Shown piece after piece: positions 34,266 to 43,095 of a DNA stretch of 64,000 bases (positions are counted from its first letter, which is position 1; each line of letters opens with the position of its first letter). The DNA is taken from contig JARBJD010000200.1 in NCBI GenBank assembly GCA_033064195.1, forward strand, positions 1 through 64,000. The letters run 5' to 3'. Source of the DNA: Blattamonas nauphoetae (lineage: Eukaryota; Preaxostyla; Oxymonadida). The translations under genes were made by a program, and so were the position numbers. The notes below the pieces were generated by a model that saw only the letters and a list, made by a program, of their open reading frames with translations, did no database searches and was not told where the DNA came from.

Positions 34266-36648
34266 ATGGCTGATGAGGAAATCGAATCTACCATGATCGC
34301 ATTCCTAAGACAGGAAGTTGAGACTCGGGACGCAGAAATAGCTCGTCTAAACCACCAAATTAGAAAGCAAACGGTCCTTCATGAAAGAGAACGAGAAATG
34401 TGGCAACTCGAATTTGATGGCGAGAAAGAAGGCTGGGACTATGAGAACAAGGTCCTACAAAGCAAGGTTGATATTTTGACAAAACAAGTCAATGAAATCA
34501 ACCACCTCTCTGAAGAAAACACTACTCTTCGGAACCAAGTTAGGTATTGAAGCAATCACACGTTAATTGTGTTTTCTGTCATAGAGATATTGCTGGTGGT
34601 CATACAGAAACTGAACTTGAGCTGAAAAGAGAACTAGCTCTTCAGAAATCGTACCTTGAACGCGTTAAGGTCCTTCTTGTCCAGGTATTCCATATATTCT
34701 CGATAACATTTATGCTATCAACTTCATTTCTCTCCTTCTTCAGACCTACCGCCGATCAATGAATGAATATGAAGCCCAAGTCAAGGAAAGCCTTTTCTCT
34801 GCTCTTTCAACACAAACTCAGGAACTGTCACAACAGAACACAGAACTACAAAATAATCTTGATCAAGCCAGAGTTTACTACATTTTTTCAATCATATAAT
34901 GATTCTTATCCTCCAGGCGGAGATAGTCACACTCATATCCAAATTGGACGACAAACGAGATGAGATCAGACAATTGCGAATGCAAAACTCCATCGAAAGG
35001 GGTTTAGGTTTGGAGGAGGGTCGACGAGAAGTGAAAAGAACACAAGGATCTCCCGCTACTGAGCGTTCAATCGAATCGAGTCGTCCGAAAGACACATCTC
35101 GACTTCAGCCGACGCCCGACGTTCCAAAATCATCAAATGTCCAGCCTCGTCCCTATTCTTCAAACGGTCTCTCAAACACAGTCTCCACAAAGGACCCATA
35201 CGTCGTCAGACTGGAAACAGAAAACGCGAAGCTCAAAAAGCAAATCAAGGAACTCAGCAGCAAACCACTCCTCCCAAAATCAAGTCCGTCGTCGCCTAAA
35301 CCCCCTCTGTCCGAAGAACAGCTGCAGGGTGCCCAGAAACGCCATCTGGCCCATCTCCAAAGGAACGAGGAGCGGAAGCGGTTGCAGGAAGAGAAGGTCA
35401 TCGCCGAGCAGATCCGCGCTCGCACGATGGTCTCTCTGAAAGACACCAAGTCCGACGCCGACGTTGCCCTTCTGATCCGCAAAGAAGTCAAACAACTTCG
35501 AGACACCAAACAGCTAGCCACGACAGGCCCAATCACGCCATCGACGACCGAGCGGGGTGAGGAAGAGAAGGAGGAGGCAATCAACGTTGTGTCGTCCATG
35601 CACGCATACTCGCCCGTCATCACATCCACTCGCGACGCCTCTCTCACCGCCCGCTCTCGTCCCACCAGCGCCAGCACATTCGGAACAGTCGGGACCAGCC
35701 TCAGCCCGACCTCGCTTCCCGTCCTCCACTCGTTCGGCAACACGTCGTACTCCGCGCTGGCCCACGACGGGATTTGGAAGGCGTCTGCTGTCTCCTCTCC
35801 GCCGTCGCAGATCGGCACGCCAATCTCGTCTCTCCGCACGTCGGGACGAGCAGACGAGGAGCTGGCTCGAGTTGCGGCCTCGCCTGTTTCTCCCTCCCTT
35901 CCCACTCCGCATGCTGACAATCCCCAACACACTCCTCCGTTTGTCTCGTCTTCACACGAACGGCCATTCAGCTCAGCAAGCACTCGCGAACGCGCTGACG
36001 CTGACCGATCCAGCCGCTCAACACCGTCCACCACTCCTCGCCCAGCCACCTCAGCCACGCCCACCCGCCCCACCATCCACAGCGCATACGCCCAGATCCG
36101 GCCAATGCACACGCACCTCGCCCTCTCCTCGCAGCCTTCTCTCCGAACACCGAAGGGAGCTCGTCCGGGCTCTCTCAGCGTCACCGCTCAGCCGGCCTCG
36201 TTCAGCGACACGAGTGTTGTGACGGAAGCAGCAGAAACTCGAAAGAGGCGGCAGTGGCGAAGAGTGGAACAATCTCTCCCCGTTGGCCGGACAGACTTTG
36301 CCGTGAAAGGACACGAACACGTCCAAATGCAGTGTGCTTCTCTCCCCTTCATTTTTGCAGGCCTTTCTCGATCCAAGTGAACAAGAACCTCACCACCTTC
36401 CTCACTCCTTGAGATCGTTCTCCTTTGATTGTGTGCCGGGAGGGCTGTCATCCAACGAGTTGCCAAGGAGTGATAACAATACGACAGCCATTTTGGAATC
36501 AGTCACTCAGAAACATATTCTGTCATCATCAGTTTCTCTGTCCCACAGAGCAAGATACATCAGTTTCACACATAATAAGATCGTTCAATCTTTGTCCAAT
36601 TGGAGTGCCAAGTCACCCACCAGCAAGGAGAGGTGGGTCCTTTGTTAG
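34266..36648 (+). CDS. Five-exon coiled-coil protein
   Basis: Exons 34266-34543, 34585-34684, 34744-34872, 34917 to about 36320, and 36361-36648 join in frame (introns 41, 59, 44 and about 40 nt). The last intron ends at 36360 and may start at 36321 or 36303, giving about 732 or 726 residues. The first roughly 250 residues are continuous coiled coil (EVETRDAEIARLNHQI, KVDILTKQVNEIN, ELQNNLDQARAEIVTL). A KR-rich helix follows (about 35330-35510), then a long Ser/Thr/Pro-rich disordered region. The N-terminal coiled coil is loosely like centrosomal CEP63/DEUP1-type proteins, but I would not name it. It may be a cytoskeletal or basal-body scaffold. The frame on the opposite strand of the disordered part is a composition shadow. 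Confidence 0.8.
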
Positions 36649-36685
36649 AAATATACCCAACAAAAATATGGTGATTTTGCTCAAG

Positions 36686-36767
36686 GCACTGATGGCCGAG
36701 TGGTTAAGGCGACAGACTCGAAATCTGCTGGGGTTCCCCCGCGTAGGTTCAAATCCTGCTCAGTGCG
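36686..36767 (+). tRNA. tRNA-Ser(CGA)
   Basis: Acceptor GCACTGA (36686-36692) pairs with TCAGTGC (36760-36766); discriminator G. D arm GCCGAGTGGTTAAGGC, anticodon loop with T-CGA-A (anticodon 36719-36721), a long variable arm around GGGGTTCCCCC as in type II serine tRNAs, and T arm GTAGGTTCAAATCCTGC. No intron. A T5 run at 36772-36776 is a typical Pol III terminator. CCA is not encoded. It decodes UCG. Confidence 0.97.
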
Positions 36768-37042
36768 CTTCTTTTTCAAAGTATTGACAATACAATCTTT
36801 TTTTGATGAAATTCAAACGAAGAAAAACAAAGCAACATGAAACTCAACAGATCTTCAATTCAATGACGATTTCCGTACTTGAACAACGTTTTCATGAAAA
36901 AGTGTTGATTGTGGAGATAGCGCTGAAATATAAATCTGCTGGATGAAGCAATGTGATCCGCTTTGAGTGAATAAAGCAAAGATGGAGCATATTGCCTGGT
37001 GAGTCCAGGGATGACAGATGCATTTACGTTTTGGTGTTTGGT

Positions 37043-37816
37043 TCAATCATTAACGACTGCTTCATCTTCAAAACGGATAAGCCAGCTGTGAATGTTATCC
37101 CGAAGGAGTTGCAAGATGAGCGTGGCATCTTCGCAACTTGTCTCGCTCAGTTCATCAATCAGGACGATGGCATTGTCAAACTCAGTTTTTGCGATATCGT
37201 AGGCTTTTTCTCGTTCTCCCGTGATTTCGTAGAGATACACAGACAGATTCAGCGCAACTCCAAGACGGATCGGGTTCGTTGGGGGGAGAAGAGACAGAGA
37301 AAGTTCGTAGGCCTGCTGATATGCGTCGGATGACTCCTTCATGCATGATGTCTTCTCCTCACCTTCAACAACTTCAGCAAGATACCTGTTGTAGTCGCCA
37401 ACAAGCTTGTGGTAGAAAATAATCGCTTCTGCACCCGTTGCGTTGGGGATGGTATTGTTCCGGAGAATTGTGAGAAGTTCTCTGCAAACACGTTGGAGAT
37501 CAGCAACAATCACGGTTAGATATTGTTCAATCACCTTGATATGTGATTCACGTTGCCTTTTACGCTCCTTCGTGAGAATGGACTTTAAGACTCTGTATGC
37601 ACGACGATGTGCACCAACAACATTTTTATAGGCAACAGAAAGGAGGGTTCTTTCCTCGATTGTTAGATTTCCTTTCATTTTCGCCACCTCTCGGATACAT
37701 TTGGTCATTTCTAAAATGAAAGATTCAATCATGGAAGAGGCGAGCTTACCTTCATAATGATCGGTTTGCTCATGAACCTTCGCCATAAAGACAAGTGCTT
37801 CTCGATGTGATGTCAT
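37043..37816 (-). CDS. 14-3-3 protein
   Basis: Phosphoserine/threonine-binding adaptor, dimeric and cytosolic. Family landmarks in order: EALVFMAKVHEQ, LLSVAYKNVVGAHR, FYHKLVGDYNRYLAEV, NPIRLGVALNLSVYLYEI, DNAIVLIDELSE, TLILQLLRDN. Start ATG 37816, stop TGA 37043-37045. The unspliced frame has 257 codons but carries a 13-residue insert in the loop before helix C. That insert is exactly a 39-nt GTAAG..TTTTAG intron (37711-37749). Removing it restores the canonical HYEEMTKCIREVAK and gives 244 residues. The intron is a multiple of three and has no stop, so it is invisible to frame-based gene finding. The start codon lies 89 bp from that of the divergent PABP-like gene. Confidence 0.96.
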   Translation of the reverse strand: MTSHREALVFMAKVHEQTDHYEGKLASSMIESFILEMTKCIREVAKMKGNLTIEERTLLSVAYKNVVGAHRRAYRVLKSILTKERKRQRESHIKVIEQYLTVIVADLQRVCRELLTILRNNTIPNATGAEAIIFYHKLVGDYNRYLAEVVEGEEKTSCMKESSDAYQQAYELSLSLLPPTNPIRLGVALNLSVYLYEITGEREKAYDIAKTEFDNAIVLIDELSETSCEDATLILQLLRDNIHSWLIRFEDEAVVND

Positions 37817-37905
37817 AAAGACAGAGAGATTTGAGGAGTTGATGAATTAACGTATGGCTTGATCTATCTGAGCGGCAAAAGGGTATTAATCCGATTCTTC
37901 AAGTC
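37817..37905. promoter_or_regulatory. 89-bp shared head-to-head upstream region
   Basis: Lies between the 14-3-3 start (37816, minus) and the proposed PABP-like start (37906, plus). AT-rich. Likely a compact bidirectional promoter; I see no named motif. Confidence 0.4.
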
Positions 37906-39639
37906 ATGAGTGGTATGCATCGTTACATTCAATTTGGACTATCCTGAGTTATACATACCAATTATTCCATCATTCATACACTTATCACTCTTTCCCCCTC
38001 ATATTTCTCACATCTAATCAATTCTGCTTTATTTTCGTACTACCCTGATGATACAGATTCACCGAACAACCAGCGTGTATTCCTGCGCAAAGTTTCCCCG
38101 AACGTGACCGAAAAAGCCATCCAAGATTTCATTAACGAGAAGTTTGGGCAAGGCGCCGTCCTCTCGTCTGTCAAGCTTCCTACAGGAAACCAGAATACAC
38201 CTCCTGACCAACGTCGATACAACTGTATCGTAGGATTGAAAAGCTCGGAGCAAGGTATGGACATGTCCATGTCCCCGTCTTTCCTTGTGCATATTCTTTC
38301 TCAAAATTTTCAACTCCTTTTTCTGGTAATCTGTGGTTATTTTTCTATTGCATTGCATCCTACTCCAGCTGAACAACTCGTTAAAGAGTCTCCAATCACT
38401 ATTGATGGTTCTAACATCACTGTTGAGGCGTATCAAAACCGCTCAACTCTCAACTCACATGCACCTGGCTTCGAGCCATCCTCATCCCACCACCACGCTG
38501 ACACTCACATCACTTCATCTGCCCGCAGCATTGTGCTGAAAGGGCCAGGCATGCAATATCTCAAAGAAGATGCAGCCATCCGCAAACTCCTCGAACCATA
38601 CGGGAAAATCAGTAAATTGGTCCCGAATCCAAACCAAGGACCAACGAGGACAGTGTCTATTGAGTTTGAGAAGGAAGAAGAGGCACAGAAGGCCATTCAG
38701 GAGCTGAACAAAGCGAACATTGGTCCGAACGGACTGGTCCAACCCGGCGATGAGGAGACCCAATCAGGTGTCCTCACTGTCGAGAAGCACAGTTCACACA
38801 CCACATTGTACGTGCGTGGATTCCGCCCCGAGTCCAAAGACAGATTGAAGGAGCTGTTCCACCGTTACGGAAATGTGATTGACTGCAACCCCCGCGTGGA
38901 AAACGGGAAATCGTGGGCTATCATTACGATGGAGGATGAGACACAGGCACAACGAGCGATCGACGACGTGAACGGCATCACCTCCGAGATTTACGGTCGC
39001 ATGGAGGTCAGCCGCTTCATCCCCCGTCAGCAGAGACAACACCAAATGCAACAACAGCAACACATGTCCATGATGCAAGGGTATCCTCAGAACTACATGC
39101 AGTTCCCAATGCAGCAACCCAATTACATGTACGCTCCCCAATTCCAACAACCTATGCACCCCTACCCGCAGCAGCAGATGCCAGGATTCGCCCCGCAGAT
39201 GCCATACATGCCCCAACAGATGCAAGGTGCTGGTCCCCAGCAGTACCCACAACAACACCGCCAACAGCCAGGAAGAGGCCCCCAGAACCAACAGAGAGGT
39301 CGCGGCGGTCCCGGAAGAGGCCAAGGTGGAAACCGTGGCAACTACCAACAACAACACAACCGTGCCCCCATCCATGCTCAACCACCTCACCAACAACTCC
39401 CACCCTTCAACGACGCTGAGCTCGAGGGCAAGGACGAAGCCGACAAGAAGCAGACTATCGGAGAGTATATCTACCCCATCGTTATGGATAGGTATGACGA
39501 CGAGAAGGCCGGCAAAATCACAGGAATCTTGATCGAGTTCCCAATGGACGTTCTCCTCAAGCTTGTGAAGAATTCACAAGCTCTGATGAGTAAGATTGAA
39601 GAAGCAAACCGTGTGTTGGATGGGAATGCCCACCAGTAA
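37906..39639 (+). CDS. Poly(A)-binding-protein-like: three RRMs plus MLLE
   Basis: Proposed exons 37906-37912 (ATGAGTG), 38057-38254 and 38369-39639 join to 491 residues beginning MSDSPNNQRVFLRKV. The introns are 144 and 114 nt with GTATG starts and CAG ends. The 114-nt intron is a multiple of three without stops, and removing it turns a hydrophobic insert into a continuous RRM (YNCIVGL ... QAEQLVKE ... ITVEAYQ). RRM1 is about 8-80, RRM2 about 120-185 (SIVLKGPG) and RRM3 about 212-285 (TTLYVRGF, KSWAIITM); RNP1 motifs are degenerate. A Met/Gln/Pro-rich linker and RGG-like patches follow. The C-terminal MLLE domain (about 428-485: IGEYIYPIVM, GKITGILIEF, SKIEEANRVL) is strong and binds PAM2 peptides of translation and deadenylation factors. 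Classical PABPC has four RRMs; here I see three. The first exon is inferred. Confidence 0.88.
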
Positions 39640-39863
39640 TCACCTCACACTGGCCGCGCCTGTCAAACACACTGGTTGTTCACCACATTTCTTTTTTGCG
39701 GAGTACTCCCGCTAAACTGGACAGATGTCTCTCATTGACGTGTATCATTGGTTTAATCAGTGAAATTGTCATCGGGCTTGAAAGTGTTTCGAGAGAAATG
39801 GGGTGATCGGGAAGGACGGATTAAAACACTGTTTTTCTCGATTCTTGCATGAAGAGAGGATCG

Positions 39864-41432
39864 TCAGATATCCCCATCTCCGATATGTTGATGTGCTGCA
39901 TCTTTCAAGTCTTTTTCCTTCTTTTTGGTTTCCAATAGGAGCTTCTCCGCCCCGCTTTCCACTTCGGCCCAAACCTCTTCGCTGAAAGATCTGACAATAA
40001 CTTCCCTCAGAAACTCAATTGACTCCTTCTCTTCAGCAGTACCCAGGTTCATTCGGAGGAGTTCCACATCTCTCCTCATCGGCTCGTTGCTGACGATGCT
40101 CAATTCCGGGTGTTCCCTCCACAGTTGCTCCATCCCACTCAGCACCTTCTTCCCCACAGCTCCGGCACATCCTCCTGCTGTCTTCGCAACAAAATGGAGT
40201 TGGAGTTCTGCAGCACGCAATCCGCTGTCTTCCGAGATCAACTGCTGAGCGATAGACAATACCGACAGGTGCACTTTTGGAGTGACGTGCAGTCGCAGCT
40301 TCATCCCTTCCTTCGTCGACGCAATCATCGCGTTGAACACGAGCTGGCTGTTGGCGAGTGGGGTCTCGTTCAGAAGACGGACCAGAAAACCAACAAACCC
40401 GTTTTCGCCGTCGCGTCCACGACGGATGGAGTTGAGGCACTGGTCCTGCGTGTGCGGCAAGGAGAGGTGGAAGCAGAGGCGTGGAGTGACGTCCGCAACA
40501 ACAGAGAGACACACCGACGACACTCCTTCCAGCCACGAACGATCAGCTTCGGTGATGGCGGAAGAGGAGAGGTGCTTTTGGCAGAGCTGGTTCTGGTCGA
40601 GAGCGAACTGGAGTCCTTCCACAAGCGGAGCGACATTCTCGACGGCGAGGGAGAGCAAGCGGGTGATGAGGGAGATTGTGTGGAGTGTGGCGAGTGTTGT
40701 GTCTCGTTGTCTGCTGTCCTCCTCGTCTGAGAATGCGGGGTCAGTCTTCCTTTTTGTGATTGCTTTGAGTGCTGCTGTCAGGCTCGTCTTCGACTCTTCA
40801 TTCGTCTCCCGCAGGATTTCATACACCACTTCCATCGCGCGCTCTGCACGCTGGCTTCTGAACTGGATGGTCTGGGAGAAGAATGGGTTGATGAACTTCC
40901 CGCTGCAGGTGTCGATGAGGACAGCTGCCACAGCATCCAGAAGCGGGCGAGATGTGCTGAGGAACATGGAGAGGAACAAAGAGAGGATCGAGAACGAATC
41001 GTCTGCAGGTCTGTCGCAGAGAAGGAGCAGCTGGCTTGCATCTGTCCAGCACAGCGCTTCGTCTGAAAAGGTGAGGAGGTCGCGTCGGCCTTTCTTTGCT
41101 TTCGAGGATGATGCGAGAAGTGCCTTGAGCGACGTGAAGATGTGAGTGACAAATGACGTTGAATTCTGAATTTGAGATGTGACAGAACGATATTTGTTGA
41201 CAAGATACTTCAGAGTGTCCAGTTTCTGGAGAGGAGGAATGTGAATTGAAGAGAGCGAAAACTTCTGTGGATTGTGTGATTGGTTCACTAATAATTTGCG
41301 ATATAAGCGTTGAGACAAGGTTTTGAAGGCAGGGAAGTCGTTCAAAATCTGTTGATCTTCCGAGGGTTTCAAGTTCCGTGGCAAAAAGTGAAAGAGCGTC
41401 AACCTGACTGAATCAACACAAAATGTCAACAA
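39864..41432 (-). CDS. Unrecognised alpha-helical (HEAT/ARM-like) protein
   Basis: A single frame of about 520 residues, nearly all amphipathic helices (LHTISLITRLLSLAVENV, LVFNAMIASTKEGMKL), ending in a KKKEKD-rich tail and TGA. I do not recognise the family. The frame begins without a good ATG near 41432. Upstream on the same strand a second frame (to about 41664) carries protein-like sequence, and 38- and 62-nt GTAT..AG introns could connect it through a 19-nt exon, so the true start probably lies near 41600-41680. It is divergent from the DTWD1-type gene. Confidence 0.65.
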   Translation of the reverse strand: MLTFCVDSVRLTLFHFLPRNLKPSEDQQILNDFPAFKTLSQRLYRKLLVNQSHNPQKFSLSSIHIPPLQKLDTLKYLVNKYRSVTSQIQNSTSFVTHIFTSLKALLASSSKAKKGRRDLLTFSDEALCWTDASQLLLLCDRPADDSFSILSLFLSMFLSTSRPLLDAVAAVLIDTCSGKFINPFFSQTIQFRSQRAERAMEVVYEILRETNEESKTSLTAALKAITKRKTDPAFSDEEDSRQRDTTLATLHTISLITRLLSLAVENVAPLVEGLQFALDQNQLCQKHLSSSAITEADRSWLEGVSSVCLSVVADVTPRLCFHLSLPHTQDQCLNSIRRGRDGENGFVGFLVRLLNETPLANSQLVFNAMIASTKEGMKLRLHVTPKVHLSVLSIAQQLISEDSGLRAAELQLHFVAKTAGGCAGAVGKKVLSGMEQLWREHPELSIVSNEPMRRDVELLRMNLGTAEEKESIEFLREVIVRSFSEEVWAEVESGAEKLLLETKKKEKDLKDAAHQHIGDGDI

Positions 41433-41799
41433 ACATTTGTCGAACGATCAACAAGACGCTCAAATATACTGTTGAGGCAGCTATCAATCTGGAAGACAGA
41501 GATATAACTTGAAAAGAAGGAAATACTGATTCGCGAATTGAAGAAGTGTCACTATATTGGGTTTTCTCCAATATTGAAGGCAAAAGAGGATGGTGAAGCA
41601 CGTAAAGTGTCGAGTCAATGGATGAAGAGGCTGAGTTTCTGAGATAAGAGAAGGTACAAACCAAATAAGTTCATGATTTTGATAGACAGAAGTTGGTTGT
41701 CAGTTTGACTTTTCCAAACTATGAAAGGTTTGAGAAGTTCAATGATCCGATTTTCCATCAGAAACATGGATGAAGAGTGAATGTCTACAGCAAGGATAA

Positions 41800-41940
41800 G
41801 ACAGAAGTGACAGAAAGAAGACCATTTTGGAGTGTCTCAAAAAAGCGTTGGAGGAGATCATGTGCATCAGCTTTCCAGGGAAAGCATTTACGGAGAGATA
41901 CAACCAGATCAGAAAGTTGATTCATGACAATGGATTCTAA
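41800..41940 (+). other. Possible orphan exon
   Basis: A 46-codon open stretch after a stop and ending in TAA reads as plausible helical protein (ECLKKALEEIMCISFPGK, then FTERYNQIRKLIHDNGF). It has no suitable ATG, so it would need an upstream exon. It overlaps the 5' region of the DTWD1-type gene. I cannot name it. Confidence 0.2.
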
Positions 41941-42020
41941 AAAAGGAGACCGAACTGATCTTGCCGCAATGAATTTTCTTGATCGAGAAAGACTCTATTT
42001 TTCAACGATCAAAAGATTAC

Positions 42021-42866
42021 ATGGCTGACGCTCGTAGTCAAGACATTGTACAGCCATCTCATGAAACAGCATCCGATACCAGAGAAGTTTCGTTCATTGA
42101 CGAGATCCCCAAACAATCAGAACTTTCACATCTCAAATTGGCACCTTTCCAATTTAAAGAGCGAGTCAAATGCCCACAATGTCAACGAAGTTCTCTGATG
42201 TATTGTTCGAATTGTCTAAAACCTCTTCCATCTGTTCCAATTCCACACCTAACACTCCCAATCCCTCTCCATATTGTTCACCATCCCAAAGAGAAAAAAT
42301 CGAAAAGCACTGCGATGCACGCCCTTATTCTAGCCCCAGAGTCAACAACAATTCATGAATTTCCAAATTTTCCAGATTTTAACCCAAAAGAGACACTTTG
42401 TCTCTTTCCTGCAGAGGATGCGAAATTACTCGAAGATTTTGATGTCTCTCCATTTAAACAGGTTGTTTTTATTGATTCAACTTGGAGTCAAGCAAAACAA
42501 ATCTGCCGTGATGCTCGTATTCAGTCACTAACGAAGGTGAGAATTCATGACCAAAAAACTCTCTTCTGGAGAACTCAAACTGAAGCTCCGGAGTTCCTCG
42601 CCACAATAGAGGCCATTTACTACTTTTTCAAGGAGTATTTTGAGGCATCGCACAAACAGCCGTACAATGGAGAGTTCGACAATCTGATGTTCTTTTACGC
42701 ATTCAACTACGAGCACATCCAAGACCTATTTGCCAAATCGAAAGATAGATTGGTCTCACGCAAGATTTCGGACTCATATCTGAGAGAAAGGCGGGAACAT
42801 CATCCAGACCCAAGCCAGCCAAAGAGCCGCGACAGGGATCACTCACCTGATGGTCATGATGACTAG
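42021..42866 (+). CDS. DTWD1: tRNA-uridine aminocarboxypropyltransferase, DTWD1 type
   Basis: 281 residues from ATG 42021 to TAG. DTW-domain enzymes transfer the 3-amino-3-carboxypropyl group of S-adenosylmethionine to a uridine (acp3U), at position 20 for DTWD1. Seen here: the zinc-binding CPQC..SLMYCSNC near residue 50, CLFPAEDA, the signature IDSTWSQAKQI near 151-161 (the DSTW form is that of DTWD1), a helical YYFFKEYFEA segment and a charged, His/Asp/Arg-rich tail. The length is usual for the family. The frame is open upstream of the ATG without another start; an upstream exon cannot be excluded. Confidence 0.93.
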   Translation: MADARSQDIVQPSHETASDTREVSFIDEIPKQSELSHLKLAPFQFKERVKCPQCQRSSLMYCSNCLKPLPSVPIPHLTLPIPLHIVHHPKEKKSKSTAMHALILAPESTTIHEFPNFPDFNPKETLCLFPAEDAKLLEDFDVSPFKQVVFIDSTWSQAKQICRDARIQSLTKVRIHDQKTLFWRTQTEAPEFLATIEAIYYFFKEYFEASHKQPYNGEFDNLMFFYAFNYEHIQDLFAKSKDRLVSRKISDSYLRERREHHPDPSQPKSRDRDHSPDGHDD

Positions 42867-43095
42867 ATTCTCTTATTAATTTCCTTTCTCAATTATTTGG
42901 TCTTGCAAGATACTTTTCTGCAAGGTAGAGTCTTGTGTGAAGAGAAAATCAGAAAGAATTAAGTTTGGCTCTGTGCAGCGAGTGCAATGGCCTGAAGTTG
43001 TTCAAGAAAATTTGGACCCGAACTCAAGGCCAACTTTTGGAGAGCAGAGCCTGGGGTGTGCAAAAGAGCCTGAGAGAGAATAAAGAGAGGAGAAA

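Noticed and set aside
35153-36184. 343-codon open frame antisense to the coiled-coil protein gene
   Set aside because: Shadow of a Ser/Thr/Pro/Arg-rich, GC-rich coding region; no domain, and the + strand gene has well-supported exons.
41413-41664. Separate small gene upstream of the helical protein
   Set aside because: More likely 5' exon material of the 39864-41432 gene; short GTAT..AG introns could connect them, and it has no ATG of its own.
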